Shown here in pieces: positions 47,521 through 62,508 of a DNA stretch of 64,000 nucleotides. The stretch is from contig CAJNOI010000050.1 of the NCBI GenBank assembly GCA_905250115.1, forward strand, positions 310,706 through 374,705, given 5' to 3'. The DNA is from Adineta steineri (taxonomy: Eukaryota > Rotifera > Eurotatoria > Adinetida > Adinetidae). The notes under the pieces were generated by a model. That model was not told the DNA's origin and made no database searches. It saw only the letters and a program-made list of their open reading frames with translations. Made by a program: the position numbers and the translations under genes. Every line of letters begins with the position of its first letter. The stretch's first letter is position 1.

Positions 47521-48045
47521 TTTATCTAGAAATATAAAATAAATCATTTTTCTATTCGAAAATCGCTTCATTAATTATTAAGACAAATGAAAGTATTATA
47601 CCTACTTTCTTCTCAAAATGATCTCTTCTATTAATTAAAAAAAAACGTATTTTTTCTTATCCAATAAAATCAAATGATTAAACGCGACATCTATCGAAAT
47701 TTGAAATATTCTAAACCAATCGTATATTCATTTGAATAATATACAAATTTTTAATCACAATTCAAAATATCTTTAATATACCATGTAAGCAATCTTTATG
47801 ATTATTTACTCAGCCTAATTTTCATATATTACGTGATCAAATCGAAATTTCCGATATTGATATCGGAAGTTGAGTACATGCAAGGTCAAGTTGTATATAT
47901 ATATATGCTATTTAATGAAGCATAACAAACTATTTATTCAAGGTTGATTGTCTATGTGTATTATTTTACGATCAATCTATGGATTAATTCAATAAGATGA
48001 AAATTTCGAACGTAAAATGATTAGTTTTTGTTTTTCAGATTGAGA
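47521..48045. other. Divergent promoter between TAF9 and GFUS
   Basis: 525 bp between two outward-pointing start codons. Both ATGs are preceded by an acceptor-like site on their own strand. It holds a TA microsatellite near 47897-47907. No gene is seen. Confidence 0.5.
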
Positions 48046-49426
<1,381 letters not shown>

Positions 49427-50647
49427 TATATTTATAATCTCTTTAGATATTTTTATTAATTAACAGTAACACATTTTAGCTTTTTTATCTATATAATCGG
49501 TGAAGTTATATTTTGATCAATAAAGATAAGAACTGCAAGACAAATATTCGTAGTATTTATCAATCATAATCACGACAAGTATTGAAGGAATTTCGGATTA
49601 AATTGAAAAGTAAGGTTAACCTCTGGAGCAGTGAACTGCAGAGTCGCGTCGGATTCCACCGTTCACTACTCGTGAGGATGGGAGACGTATATTTACGTCC
49701 GGCTTTGAATGAATATAACGAAGCTTGTGTAGACATTTTGTCATGCAATTATAATTATACAGGCGATGAATATGTTACCGTCTGTACAATGTTCGTAATA
49801 TCTTTTAGAAAGTTTCATTTTTTTCTTGCAAAATAATTCCATCTTCAAAGGGTTCGCTTTTTGTAAAATATTAATAAAATAAAATCACATCCTACATGTA
49901 CAATCAATCGTAAGTGTTCTTTTATACCATTGAGTTAGAAGTTATTAGTAAATATTGTTATAAGTATTCGAAGAAGTCTTATTCTTCAAATAGGATATTT
50001 TGTGGTATTTATAAATACATTCTATTGATTATGATAATTAAACGATAATATTTTATTCATTTCAAATATTTATTATTAATTCACTCATGAACTTATCAGT
50101 AATTGTTATATCAACATTGAAATGAAAAAAAACGATTTTTCTATTTCATATGATGATGTATAGAAAAAAAAATAAATAAACGAAAGTTTTTTTGAACAAA
50201 ATTTTTAAAAAAAAACAAACTTCACACACTTAAGACAGGAAAAATGATAGTTATTTTTTTGTCAAAGGAAGACGTTAGAAATAAAAGAAGAATTACCTAA
50301 GAAAAAAAACGAAAGGAGAAATATTAAAATTCAGATCATTTTTCTTTCTTCTTTTGATACGCAGGGAACATTAGCGGTATAATATTATACATTATTGGTA
50401 ACAGAGCAAGACAAAACATGCATACGAACTGTGACTAACACAATATAGAAACGAAAAGAAAGGCAGTAAAAAAACAAACAAATAAAATAAAACAACAACT
50501 GTTCATAAGCAATGATGGCAAATATCAGGAGCAGGATTAGAGTTATAGTTAGAATAGTAGCAGTAGCAAGAGCACCAATACAAGAAAAAAAAACAGGAAT
50601 CTTGTTCAAATACTTGTGCAAATAAACGTATGAAAAGAAAAAAAAAG
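49427..50647. other. Intergenic region between convergent genes
   Basis: 3' UTRs of GFUS (+) and the EGF-WD40 gene (-). A short block at about 49585-49800 is less AT-rich than its surroundings and open in one frame, with codon use unlike the neighbours. A perfect 6-bp stem, GACGTA/TACGTC, lies at about 49684-49699. The rest is A-rich low complexity. Confidence 0.45.
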
Positions 50648-53600
50648 TTATCGTTGTATAGATACGACACGAAGCATCAGTAATTGTCTTTCGCCATCTT
50701 TGTCACCAATAGCAACAATTGTTCGATTATGTGCAGCCATGTGTATATCAAGTGGTGTCATAGAAACAGGCATGGTTGATGCTGTTTGACCTGTTTGCAT
50801 ACGCCATAAACATATATTTTGATCTTTTGAACCCGTTGCTACTAATTGATTCGTTGATACACATACACAAGTTATCTAAAAATAGATTCAAATAATAAGA
50901 ATGATTTAGTTTTTTTTTCAAACTAAAGTTTTACTTCTCGTTTATGTCCAATTAATCTTGAAATAAGTTCTTTTGAATTTGTATCCCAAACTTTGCCCGT
51001 ACCATCTGCACTTGCTGTTACAACACATGAACGATCAGGTGATAATTTTATATCTGTTATTCGATCTCGATGAGCACTTTGTCCATTATCATTTAATGTA
51101 TGTAAACGTTGACATGTTGGTATATCCCAAAGAATAACTTGTCCATTTCTTGTTCCAGTTAACATTTGTTCATTATTTAAAACAAGTGAACATTTTGGTT
51201 CACAATCCATAATTATTGTTGATGGTTGAACTAATTCTTGTTGTGTTGTTAAATCAAAAACAACATAATTTGTTGTTGATCCTGATGTACAACCAACAAT
51301 AGCATAACGTTCATCAGGTGTTAATGTAACAAATGATGGTGTACCGCCATACGATTGATTTGTATCGGATTTTATTTCTTTGGTTAATTCAGAATTATTT
51401 AAATCAAGTATACCAACAGATATTCCACGTCCATATTTTTGATTACCAGCCATAATAAGATTACTTGAATTATTACTTAATGCAAATGTAGCACATTTTA
51501 TTTGATGTGTTAATTGTACTGGTTTTCCTGTATTAACATCCCATATCTTTAAAAGCAAATTTGAAGATTGAAGAATTTAAAAAATATATCTATTTTAAAC
51601 TTACTTGAAGTATACTTGGTTGAGAATCAACACCATCACTTGCTAAACCAACTAGAAGTGTTCCACTACATGCTAGTGCAACTTTACTACAATTAGTACT
51701 TGTTCCTTGCATACTCGATACTAATTGTCCATTCTAGAAAATATAAAAGATACATTTTTGTAGTAAAAAACAAACTAAGTTATTCTTTCTTACAATAGCA
51801 TCCCATATTTGTGGTGGTCCTTGACTTTGTCCAACAATTGCATATTTACCATTTGGTGTCATACTAACAGAATTAATGTTACTTAATTCATAATCAGTTT
51901 GTAAACCGCCATCGGCAAACATAGTATTCATTGAATAACCACCACTCGCAGCACCAGTCGTTTCCCATGATTCAAATGTGTCTCGATAACCTTCAGTTGC
52001 ACCACCGCGACCATAACCAAAATCTGCAACTGGTGGTGGATGATAATCAGTTTCGATAATATGTTCTAAAATAAACAAACAATTAGTTATCAGTTTAAAA
52101 ATAGACTAAAACGTGCAAAAAAAGTAACATCAACAATCAATTTCATGCATATTCCTACGTTGTGAATAGCCTGATGATGTTTGTTGTTGTTGTTGTTGCT
52201 GATTCTCTCGTGCAAAGTCACCATAACGTGATGACATTGTTGGATAAGTGGTAAGAGCACCAGCAGCAGCTTCCATACCACCATATTCTCTTACGATTTC
52301 TGTAATGGGATCACTTTCAAACATGTTCTATTCTAATTTAAGTTACACTCATTAACTTACCACGTGTTTGTTCGATTCGTGTTGTTTCTGTTTCATTTGC
52401 TGCTTTAGCTAAGTTCAATTCGCGTTCATCAATTAATTTAAGATCACGAGTTACACGATTGCCGGCACCACCTGTAAAAATAGTTTAAAAATTAATTATT
52501 TTATAATAATTATACCATTATCAGTTTGGGTTGCACCTGTTGTACCCATAGTTACGGGTATATAACGACCACCGCCTGGTAAACAAGCACCCTGTGTACA
52601 TTTACGTGCTGCAAATGCAAGGGCAAGTGGAATTAAAAGTAAACCAGCAAGAGGTGCTAATAGCCAACCAATTGGACCAGCACGAGCACCTAATAAACGA
52701 CCATAATCAATTAATTGACCTTTTTTTGGACCAACAAGACCAACAGTTTGTGGTGTTAAAAGTGGACGTAATGGTGTTTGAGGAACTGATGGTACTGGTG
52801 GAGATGTTGTGACTATTATTATAATTGTACATATATATAAAATAAATATTTGTTTTAATAAAATCTCTTTTACATACTTAAAGTTTCACAATAAGTTCCT
52901 GTGTAGCCTTCTAGACATGTACAACGACCTTCAAAACATGTACCTTGATTACAATTAACACCCGCACAAAGATCAGCTAAAATAAAACAATTTATCTTAG
53001 TTTATTGAATTTAATTAACAAAAACTTACGTGCAATATCACAACGTGGTCCTGAATAGCCTCCATGACATTCACAATATCCTTCATGACATTGTCCAAAA
53101 CCACAATAGATATTATCGCATGGATTTGTTCGCTGAGCTAAAAGACGAAAAAAAAACAATTTAACCGATCTCTATTAAAATTTCGTTTTTTTTTTACCTT
53201 CTCTACAATCATCACCATAATAGGGTGACATACAGATACAACGTCGACTACCACCTTCTGGAACACACTGACCACTATTTGCACATGGGTATATTGTACA
53301 TATGTCATCTTCAAAATAAAAAATATGATAAATTATATTTTGAATTTTTTTTAATCAAAATAACCTTGGCAACGAGTGCCTGCACGTCCTGGTGGACAAA
53401 TACAACGAGCTGCACCTCGTTCATTCGTGCACGTACCACCATAACAATCATAACGCGAGCATGGATCGATAACTAATTATAAACAGAAACAAAAACAAAC
53501 AATCATAGATTAAATCAAAGTAAAAACAAAAGGTTTCAGGTTAAAATTTATTTTGAATTTCATTAGCTAGAAGCATAAGCAATGTCTACATGCATTGAAA

Positions 53601-56530
53601 AGAATATTAAAAAATAAATAAAAACAAACTTTATATTCAACCAAATAATAAAAATAATACATTCATTTGTATTATTCTTATTCTTATTTCAATATGAATT
53701 GAAGAAGAAAAAAACGATTTTTATAAGTATGCTGAATTGTTAGATTGAATAGGGACTGATTTTTACTGCTTTAGTGAAGCCTTAGAATAGCGTCATTCTT
53801 TCTCTTTTTTTTCCTCTATTTACAGAATACGTATGTCAACTGTCTATTCATAACAATCATCACAAATACTTTGATTTCATCCAAACATAGGACACCTTCA
53901 TAGCAACGCAAACATTCACAGAAAGATATTCTATCATGCTTATTAAACAGACACTGTTCATAATTCCACTTGATATTATGATAAGTGTCTATTGGAAGTA
54001 TAAGCCAAACGACAACAAAAAAAAAATCCATCAGTTTTTGTTAGTTCGTTTCATGCGAACATTTTTTTTCATGCCAAAGTAGATCTTATCACCTACCCTC
54101 CGCTTCGTAACAATTTACTCCTCGATAACCAAGTGCACATTGGCACGATGGTTGACTGTCATATTGTGAATTACATACACCTCCATTATAACAAACAAAA
54201 CTTGCGCATGGATCGATTTGTCGATCACATGCTGGACCTTCGTAACCTCCATGACATTCACATCTGTAAGATGTACCTTCATTAATGCATGTACCATAGT
54301 TGCATGATACTCGAGCACATGCATCTTCAGAGATAAAGAAACAAAGAATTACATAAAAAAATATTTCTACGATTTCTAACATTTTTTCTTTTTAAATACA
54401 AAACTACTAGAGTAAATAATATAACTACGACGTAAAAATCACTCCTACAACACATATATATATTAAACTCACCTAATACAGTGAGACAATCGCGACCTGT
54501 GTGACCTTGATAGCATCGGCAAACAGGTGCACTACGGACAACTTCACATCTTCCGTAGTTACAATTGGCTTTTGCACAAGGATCTAAGCAAAATTTATAT
54601 TTTTCATTGATTACATTGTATGATATTTAACTTTTTGATTCATTTTTCTATATAATCAGTTATTTTGTTCTTAAATTTAAATATATACATATATAATTCA
54701 TCTTTTTACTTTGTTTTTTTCTCTCTCTCTTCACATATTAATAATCACACATCTTTCACATTATGCAAATTGAAGGGTAGTGGCTAGTTCAATTAGAATA
54801 AAAGTGAATATATATATATATATATTCATATATACATGTATTTGACCACCTGAGCATGCGTGCAACTTATATGTGCGTGAGTACGATTTTTTCTCCTATA
54901 CTAACGGTACATATATATATATATATATATGTATGTATACATATATACACACATATGTATATGCATGTTCAATCAAAAAAAATTTGCATAATGTTACTTT
55001 TTCGTGTATACACAAAGCATGGAACGATATGATGTAAAAAAAAATGGACGACGACAATATATCACCTTGAATATAATGTTAAATTATATCTTTGAAGAGG
55101 AGGTGCAATGACAGAGAAGAGAAAAAGAAAAACGAACAAGTGATGATTGCTTTATAGAGATAAACAATAAGATAGAATTATGCAAGCCTTGCACAATCAT
55201 ATCCTATTTTGATGTTGATCAATTTTCTTTATCTTTCTCTTAATCCATACAATGAACTCGTTTAGCTTTGCTGTGCCATCTAATATGCAATTAGTACTCT
55301 ACTATTCAAAGACCAAACATATGTCTATCTTTATTTGTATTCTATTAATACGAACGAGATGTGATATTATCAATCTTTTCTATGTAAATGTTTTTCTTTT
55401 AAAAATTTTCCTTTTGAAGTCAGTGACATTTATATAAAAGTAATGATAAGAAACAAAAGGAAAACGATTGACCACAACTTTTGCTAAGACAATGATTGAT
55501 GTGTGTATGTTTAAGCGTGTACAAAGAAAAAAAATATGTTCTAATTCTCTTGTCTTGTTTCGTTATTCTATTCATTAATGGAACTTGATCGTTAGTTATT
55601 GTTGCATCACCTATGAATCCGTGAAAGAAAAATGACTAATAACTATTATTATTGTTACTTATATCTACTTCTATTAATCATATCTATTCCCTTGTATAAG
55701 TTTTTTTTGCTTAACATACCAATTTGAGTTTCACATCGTGAACCACCATAACCTTCGTAACATGAACAATAAGGTTGATTACTACGATCTTTATTACAAG
55801 TTCCATGACCACATTGATAATTTAAACATGGATCAACAGTTACTAAAAGAAAATATAAAATAAACAAATAAATTGAAAGATAAAAGAAAAAAGATACAGA
55901 ACCTTGACTCAAATTAACTTTTTTATATACATACACAGGATGCTTTTGTTTGCATAGTTACCTTGATGCTTAGAAGAAGAGAAAGAGCAAGAGATAATCT
56001 TATCGAAGGGATATGTAATCCTTCTCACACACACACATACACACACACACACAATACACAGGCTGATCTATTTATTTCTCAAGGTTCTATCACCGGCTCC
56101 AAGATCATTATCCCGTTGACGACAAATGCCATATACTCAGTATGCATTATAAAAGCAAGACAAAAAAAAGTTAAGAATTGTTTACCTCCTTGTTCACAGC
56201 GGTATCCAGTATATTGTGAAGGACAATGACAATAAGCTAAAGTTGTTTGAGTTGCTGGTTGTATACAATAACCACCATTAAGACACTGGATTCGTTCACA
56301 AGGTGTCCCTTAAAAAAGAATATATTTGTATATCTAATGAACTAGAAATTATGTTCATAGAAGAAATATGTAAAAAAAGAATTAATATGAAAAAAATGAT
56401 TACAACACTTACAACAGCCAAGGTAACACGGCATGGAGCCGCCTGGCCGTGATTCATATTGAGATGATCGAGGAGGTGGTGCAGCTTCAGTTAGAGTGAT
56501 AATCAATAGTAACGAAGCGAAGAATTTCAT
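50648..56530 (-). CDS. Transmembrane protein: signal peptide, nine EGF modules, membrane span, cytoplasmic WD40 propeller
   Basis: About 16 exons, all joining in frame, give roughly 1,000 residues. Exon 1 encodes a good signal peptide (MKFFASLLLIITLTEA). Eight exons with phase-1 ends encode nine EGF modules, for example DPCASFVCYNGGVCN and DNIYCGFGQCHEGYCECHGG. One exon (about 52511-52815) carries a Pro-rich linker and the membrane span (GWLLAPLAGLLLIPLALAFA) followed by Arg-Lys. The inner part has a helical linker, a Gln run and a Gly/Tyr-rich stretch. It ends with seven or eight WD-type blades (NGKYAIVGQSQGPPQIWDA, ADGTGKVWDTNS, STNQLVATGSKDQNICLWRM). Outer EGFs suggest ligand or matrix binding, and the propeller suggests a docking platform. 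I know no described receptor class with this layout. The gene may also receive an upstream laminin-G region. Confidence 0.85.
53870..53988 (-). other. Decayed EGF exon relic in an intron
   Basis: An acceptor-like CCAATAG precedes an open phase-1 segment that aligns with the neighbouring EGF exon residue for residue. Cysteines 3-6 are present (EQCLF, FCECLRCYEG, VLC), while the first two positions are Tyr and Trp. No phase-1 donor is visible, so it is probably a dead duplicate exon and is left out of the gene model. Confidence 0.4.
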
Positions 56531-57861
56531 TGTATGTAATAATGAATATAACAAAAAAAGCGATGAAAAAGAAGCGTGTAACTCTTATATCAATGAATGC
56601 ACGGATGGATGAATCACATCATTATAAATGACGACTAATGTTTGAATATATATATGTATTTTTTTTTTGTATTCTTTGCTTTTCTTAGCAAGGTCGATGA
56701 GTAATATGTAGTTGTTGAGAATAGTAACTGTAGATATATATCGAGAATGAAACAATAACGATGATGATGGTTAACGATAAAAGTCAAAGATATAGATACG
56801 GATGAAAAAGACTTGGAAAGAAAAGAAAGTCTTTTGCCAATATATTAATTCGGCTAATGTAATAGCCGGTGTCGATTGATGATGGTGAATATCGTTTTGA
56901 GCTCGTCTTTTTCCTCCTCCTCCTCCCACTTCTCTCTCTCGCTATGCAATAGCAATAGAAACACGAGAAGAAACGAGAGACAGAGAAAGAGACAGAGACA
57001 GAAAAAAAAAAGAGGAATGGTGTAAGATGCAAACAAACACCAAACCGCAAAATAACGGTGACGAGTATGTTGGCAGAAAAGAGAGAAAGAGAGAAATATA
57101 TCAAGAAAAATCAACTATGTATGAGTAATGTAGAGAAGCAAGATATGAAAGTAGAACGGTTAGCAATATCTCATATTAGTAAGACAACTATATCGACAAA
57201 GCGAGAGAATATGCTATGCGGACATCATCTCTACTGCTTTTCTCTCTCTCTCTCTGTCTGTCTCTCTATCAACGCTGGTAATGTTGAGACCACAAGTCAT
57301 AGTCCTCATTGTCGTCCTCTTACTACTTCTTTTTCTTTTACTCTCCTGTATATATATATATATATATGTTGACTATGCATGTATGTGTGCTCATAGACAC
57401 ATACAAATGGGAACGAAGAAAGAAAGAGACTAAAGCAACAAAAAAAAAAAAAGCTTCTTATTAACATAAAAAAAAAACGTACACGAACTATACGTAGAAC
57501 GATCGTGTATATATATGTACGCGCGTTTGCGTTGTTCGAAGTGGGGATGTTGGTAATATTATTTGATGTAGAAGAGACAAAGAAAAAAAAAATAAAGTGC
57601 GAGCATGTGCAAAAAAAAGATTTGTTACAAATATGCGCCAACAGGAACGACAAGTTTGTCAAATGTACATCTATCTACATCTGTGCGCTCTCTCTCTCTT
57701 GTGTTCTTTCTCTCTCTCTCTCCTTCACAACCATCATGCGTCGCCTCAATTCTCTTGACATTGTCGTCGCCACCTCTATTAAATCAAACTTCAAGGTAGT
57801 ATCCTCACTTGTATATAGATTCAAATTCGAACAAAAATTTATTAATAGCAATGATCTTAGA
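56531..57861. other. Region between the laminin-G and EGF-WD40 coding parts
   Basis: About 1.3 kb on the same-strand path between the two cell-surface genes. It is rich in simple repeats: CCT/CTC near 56915-56942, GAGACAGAG near 56968-57002, CT/GTCT near 57239-57268 and TA near 57350-57366. It may contain the promoter of the short EGF-WD40 transcript. The several open frames are repeat-driven. Confidence 0.5.
57239..57268. repeat. CT/GTCT microsatellite
   Basis: TTCTCTCTCTCTCTCTGTCTGTCTC-type run between the laminin-G and EGF-WD40 coding regions. Confidence 0.7.
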
Positions 57862-60800
57862 TCACCTGTGCAAATATATGTAGATGTCGATCAAAGAAAA
57901 TAAATATATCGAAGGCTTCTTGCCATCAATGTCTAGTTTTACATATTGATAAAACTTACATTCAGGTATATTTGCACGATTATTCCAAGTAACACTTGCA
58001 TCATAATCGATTAAACCTGGATTATGAATAGAATTTTGTATTAAATTCTCATAATGGCTATCTGCCGTCAGTATAATCTATATCAATATTGAAATACAAC
58101 ATATTTTTCTTTTTTTCAAGTCTTTCACTTACATCTTGAATATAACCATTAAAATTTCCTCCACATATATAAATTAAATTATCAGTAAATAAAGTAAAAT
58201 GTTCAGTTACATTCGTATAATGTCTTGTTTCATCATCAAATGTCAAATCAATCTAAGAAAAAATATCAACGAATTATTCATATAGAAAGAATATATATAT
58301 ATATATCTACTGTATTTAATGTTTTTTGACATTGTAATATATGCCATTGATCATTTCGTACACGACCAGGAAAATCATATGTATAAATTATTCCACCATT
58401 TTGAATGATTAAACGTGGATAATAATCCTGAAAAATTTGACAAAATTTAATTAAAATAAATATTTTCATATGAATGCACCTGAAGGATAATTGATACTTG
58501 AGTTGAACCATTAGATGTTACAAATAAAGTTGAATTACCTGTCGTTGTAAATATTGTTAAATAAATTTGTTCATATTCTCCTTGTTCAATGTCAGAAAAA
58601 TATCGAAGTAAACCTTTTTTGTTCGTATTATCAGTTGAAGATGGTATACACACTAATGAACAATCAATTTGACCGCAAAATTGTAAAGGTTGTATATTAT
58701 TACAAGGTATTTGTCTATCACATATCGAATCTTGATCATAAAAACAATCATAACGATCAAATTTCACAATTCCTTCAGGTAATAATGGATGATGATTATA
58801 TGTTATATTAGAAAAACAACCAATAAATACATTAGTAGACATCTCACGATGTGATCCACCAATAATTATGATATCAAAAACTAGTAATGATGATGATGAT
58901 GAAAATGATATTTCAGTACTACGTTGATCAATATCAATAAACATATTTTTATATGAAGTGAGTTTTGATAATTGACGTGATATTAATATATCATGTTTTT
59001 GTCCATCATTAATTGTTTGATTATCATTAAAAATAAATTGTGAGATTGTATCTGTTATTGAATGATATTTTAAATGTAATTTTCCATTATTTAAAAAAAG
59101 TATAAGACCATAATCATCATCATTGGAATACATTGATAGAATGACACCATTTAGTGTTCGTGTTTTTATTGATAATTGACAATGATAAAATTCATCATTA
59201 TATGGCATTTCAAGTTCAATTATATCGTGATCATCACGTATTGAAAAACTTATATCTGATGATATATATGATATAACATTTTTACCTAAGAAAAGAAAAA
59301 CATGTCTAGTATAACCTAATCTATAATTTATAGATCTTGACAGGTAGTAAAATGACCATGAAAACTTATGTATCAGTCTGAGAAAAGTATTGATTATATA
59401 TGAAAAAGAATACTGTATATATTAACTATATTATATCACAGTTTTATGTCTGAAGGCTAATTCATAAAATACTGATAACACTAATGTATTCATATGGTTT
59501 AATTATTCTATTTATGATTGAGTCACTCAATAAATAAACATATTATCTTTTAAATAAGATAAATAGAAATAAAAAAAAGAATATCATTATCTAATAGTTT
59601 GATCAAAAATCGATTTTTGAATATTATGAAGGACTATTTTATTGTTTTATTATTATTCAAAAATGAACTATTCAATAATCTTATCTTTCGATTACAATAA
59701 AATTTATGATCAAGGTTAATGATTCGTTTCATATCATTTATCATGACATAATAGGAACATTTCTAATTCATAGTTGTTTAATTAATTTTTTTTTATCGCT
59801 TGAATAAACTTATTCAGTCAAGGATTAATCGAATAATATAACACTCATATTATCAATACGAAATTAATGATTATTCACGCTATATTGTATGGGGGCTAAG
59901 TACTGTTTAATTATACCAGAACTATTGATTAACTTACGTTCATGGTTAGTTATTCGACAAATATTTCCTAATCGACTTGATCGGTATATATGTTCTAATT
60001 TAACTAATGATTTGCCATTTAATATAATATCTTTAATACAACCAATAAAATTTTCTCCATCCAAATCCGAATATTGTTCTTTAATAAAACCATCTAATTT
60101 TCCAATATAAATTGTATTAATATAAAATATATTTGAAATATCTTCTATTATTCTATATCCATCAAGTTCAAATACTAATTTATCTTTATTAATTAATCGA
60201 ACAACTAATTTATGTTCGTTTCTATCATTAATTGAATTATTCATTGACATTTCTATACGTTTTCTTTGTTTATTATTATATGATAATACTAAATGTTCAT
60301 GATGTACACTTAATGTAATGATATTATCATATGTTTTATCAGCTAATGAACAAATAATACTATTTGATTCTTGTGTATAGAATGAAAATGCAAATATATA
60401 AAATATTTCTGGATTATCAAGATTAATAACTAATGGACGATCATATTCTTCAAATGAAATAATTTGATCAATATAAATATCATGTATTGATTTTAAAATG
60501 ATATTATTTGACGAACATTGTTGACGATTCAATGGTAAGTGTTGAAATATGAGAACTTGTTGATTATAGGTTATATTTTCTATACATCCAATAAATTCAT
60601 TATGTAAACCAAATGTAAAATTTGTAATTATAAAAAATGATGATGATAGTTCAATAAAAGTTTTCTTATTTATATCCATCCATACTTCAAGTGTACGATT
60701 ATTTAATTCTAATTGAACAAAATAAAGATTACCATCATTAATTGGTTTTTGTTCATTAGATGAGAAAATTCTTTGTGTTTGTCGATTTTCAACAGCTAAT

Positions 60801-62508
60801 GTTAAATAACCATCATTATCAATATTTATTTTAACATCTTCAAATTGTATGAGTGTACTAGCATTGGCATATGTACGAAATGAAAATGATAATCTTTCAA
60901 ATGATGAATTGTTTGGTGATGATAATATGATTTCATTATTATTATCAGGAAGAAAGGCAATTGTTTGAATTAATTCCGATTGATTATTAATGATTGTTAT
61001 TGAATCTATTAAGTTTTCATCGGTTGTATTTGAATAATCTTCTTTATCAAGTGTTAAAGATCGATTAACATTGATAACTCTAATCTAATTAATGAAACAA
61101 TGATTAAGCGAAAGATGATTCCGAAATCTGCATAATTATTTATTTATATAGGTGATAAAAATTTCTCATTTGTTCATAATCCGAGTATCATTCTCATTTT
61201 TCAATGTCATATTATTTAAACAAGATTAAATATCTGTTTTACAAACAAATATATATTTCTGTAAGAAAAATCTATCTTCTTTTTTGCCTTGATATATCAA
61301 ACATGTCACATTCAATATTGTTTAGACTTACGAGAAAAGTTTATGAGCATATCTTTCATCACATTTCTGTCTGACATTGACTATTTGTATCTGTTTTATA
61401 TTATTTAAAGGCATTAATATATAAATAATATCTTCAATATCAGATTTCAATAGGGATATACATTCTAGCAACACTTAGAAGTAAAATTATCTATTATGCT
61501 GGAGGTCAAACTATATTTCTAGTAATCACATTGACATAGACTACAAAATATAAAATAAGTCGTGGTTTTTAAAATAATCATATAATTTCAGTATGAATAC
61601 ACTACTTGATATTAATAACCTTGAAGGTTAAAAATAAGTATACATGAGAAAAAGAAGACTTACATCGCCAATTTTACCATTGAAATCATTATTTGGTGCA
61701 GGTATTAATTCACTTCCAATGAAAATATTTGTTTTTGTTTGCCATTCATCAGGTAAATCAATATTAGATTGTTCGATATTATCGAGAATAAATCGTAACT
61801 TAAAAAAAAAATGGAAATAATTTATTTTAATTTATTGAATGAAAAACCTTTTGATTTGTTCGTTCGACACTCAATCGATGCCATTGTCCATTGTTAATTA
61901 ATTCAGACTCGTTTTTTGTTGTTAAAATTAAATTTGATAATTTATCTCGTGAAAAAATTATTTTCGGTCGACCATTCTAAAAATATATTATGTGAAAATT
62001 AATCTTGTTTTATCTCAAAATCAAAATAAACCTCAATATTAAATATATAATCAATATTCTCCGAAGTAAAACCAGCAAGGATAGTTATTATTTGTTGAGT
62101 TGTATAAATAGAAAATTCAATCGATTCATTTGAAGTATAATCTTCTTCATCAGTTATATATTTTGTGTGTTTATTAATTATTGATGAATATTCAATAATC
62201 GTTTTAGGTATTGAACTATTGATATTCAATGAATTTTCTGTAAAAATATTGTCTAAATAGAAATAAAATATTATAAGCAATCAATGAATATACTAATTTT
62301 AAATCATCAGTAAAACAGGAATAGACATTCTATATTTTACTTGAATTTCTAAAAAAATATATTTTAATAACTTACCAAGAGTTAATGTTTGATTGTTATT
62401 ATAATTAATAATATCATGATTTAAAAGTTTCGAATCTTGTTGACAGAAATACGATTGAATAGAAAATAGGATTATGATAGTAAGTAGAATTTTATTTGTA
62501 AAACGCAT
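57862..62508 (-). CDS. Secreted or membrane protein with about five laminin-G modules (neurexin/laminin-alpha-like)
   Basis: Exon 1 encodes a signal peptide (KILLTIIILFSIQSYFCQQ). Further exons, including one of about 1.1 kb (59937-61085), encode five laminin-G-like modules. Each has the typical late motifs: NNGQWHRLSVERTNQK, FIGCIENITYNQQVL plus a cysteine, FIGCIKDIILNGKSLV, FIGCFSNITYNHHPLLPEG and NDQWHILQCQKTLNTV. There are many N-glycosylation sites. I see no EGF module or membrane span inside this part. The 3' end is unsettled. Reading through gives a stop at 57862-57864, with AATAAA (sense strand) about 20 nt later. However, GAAT|GTAAGT at 57960 is a strong phase-1 donor that could join the EGF exons of the next gene. 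Likely role: adhesion or matrix binding at the cell surface. Confidence 0.8.

Noticed and set aside
56784-57903. Frames between the laminin-G and EGF-WD40 parts, considered as a missing membrane exon
   Set aside because: Their hydrophobic runs come from CT and TTC simple repeats read in frame. No suitable splice sites bound a credible membrane span.
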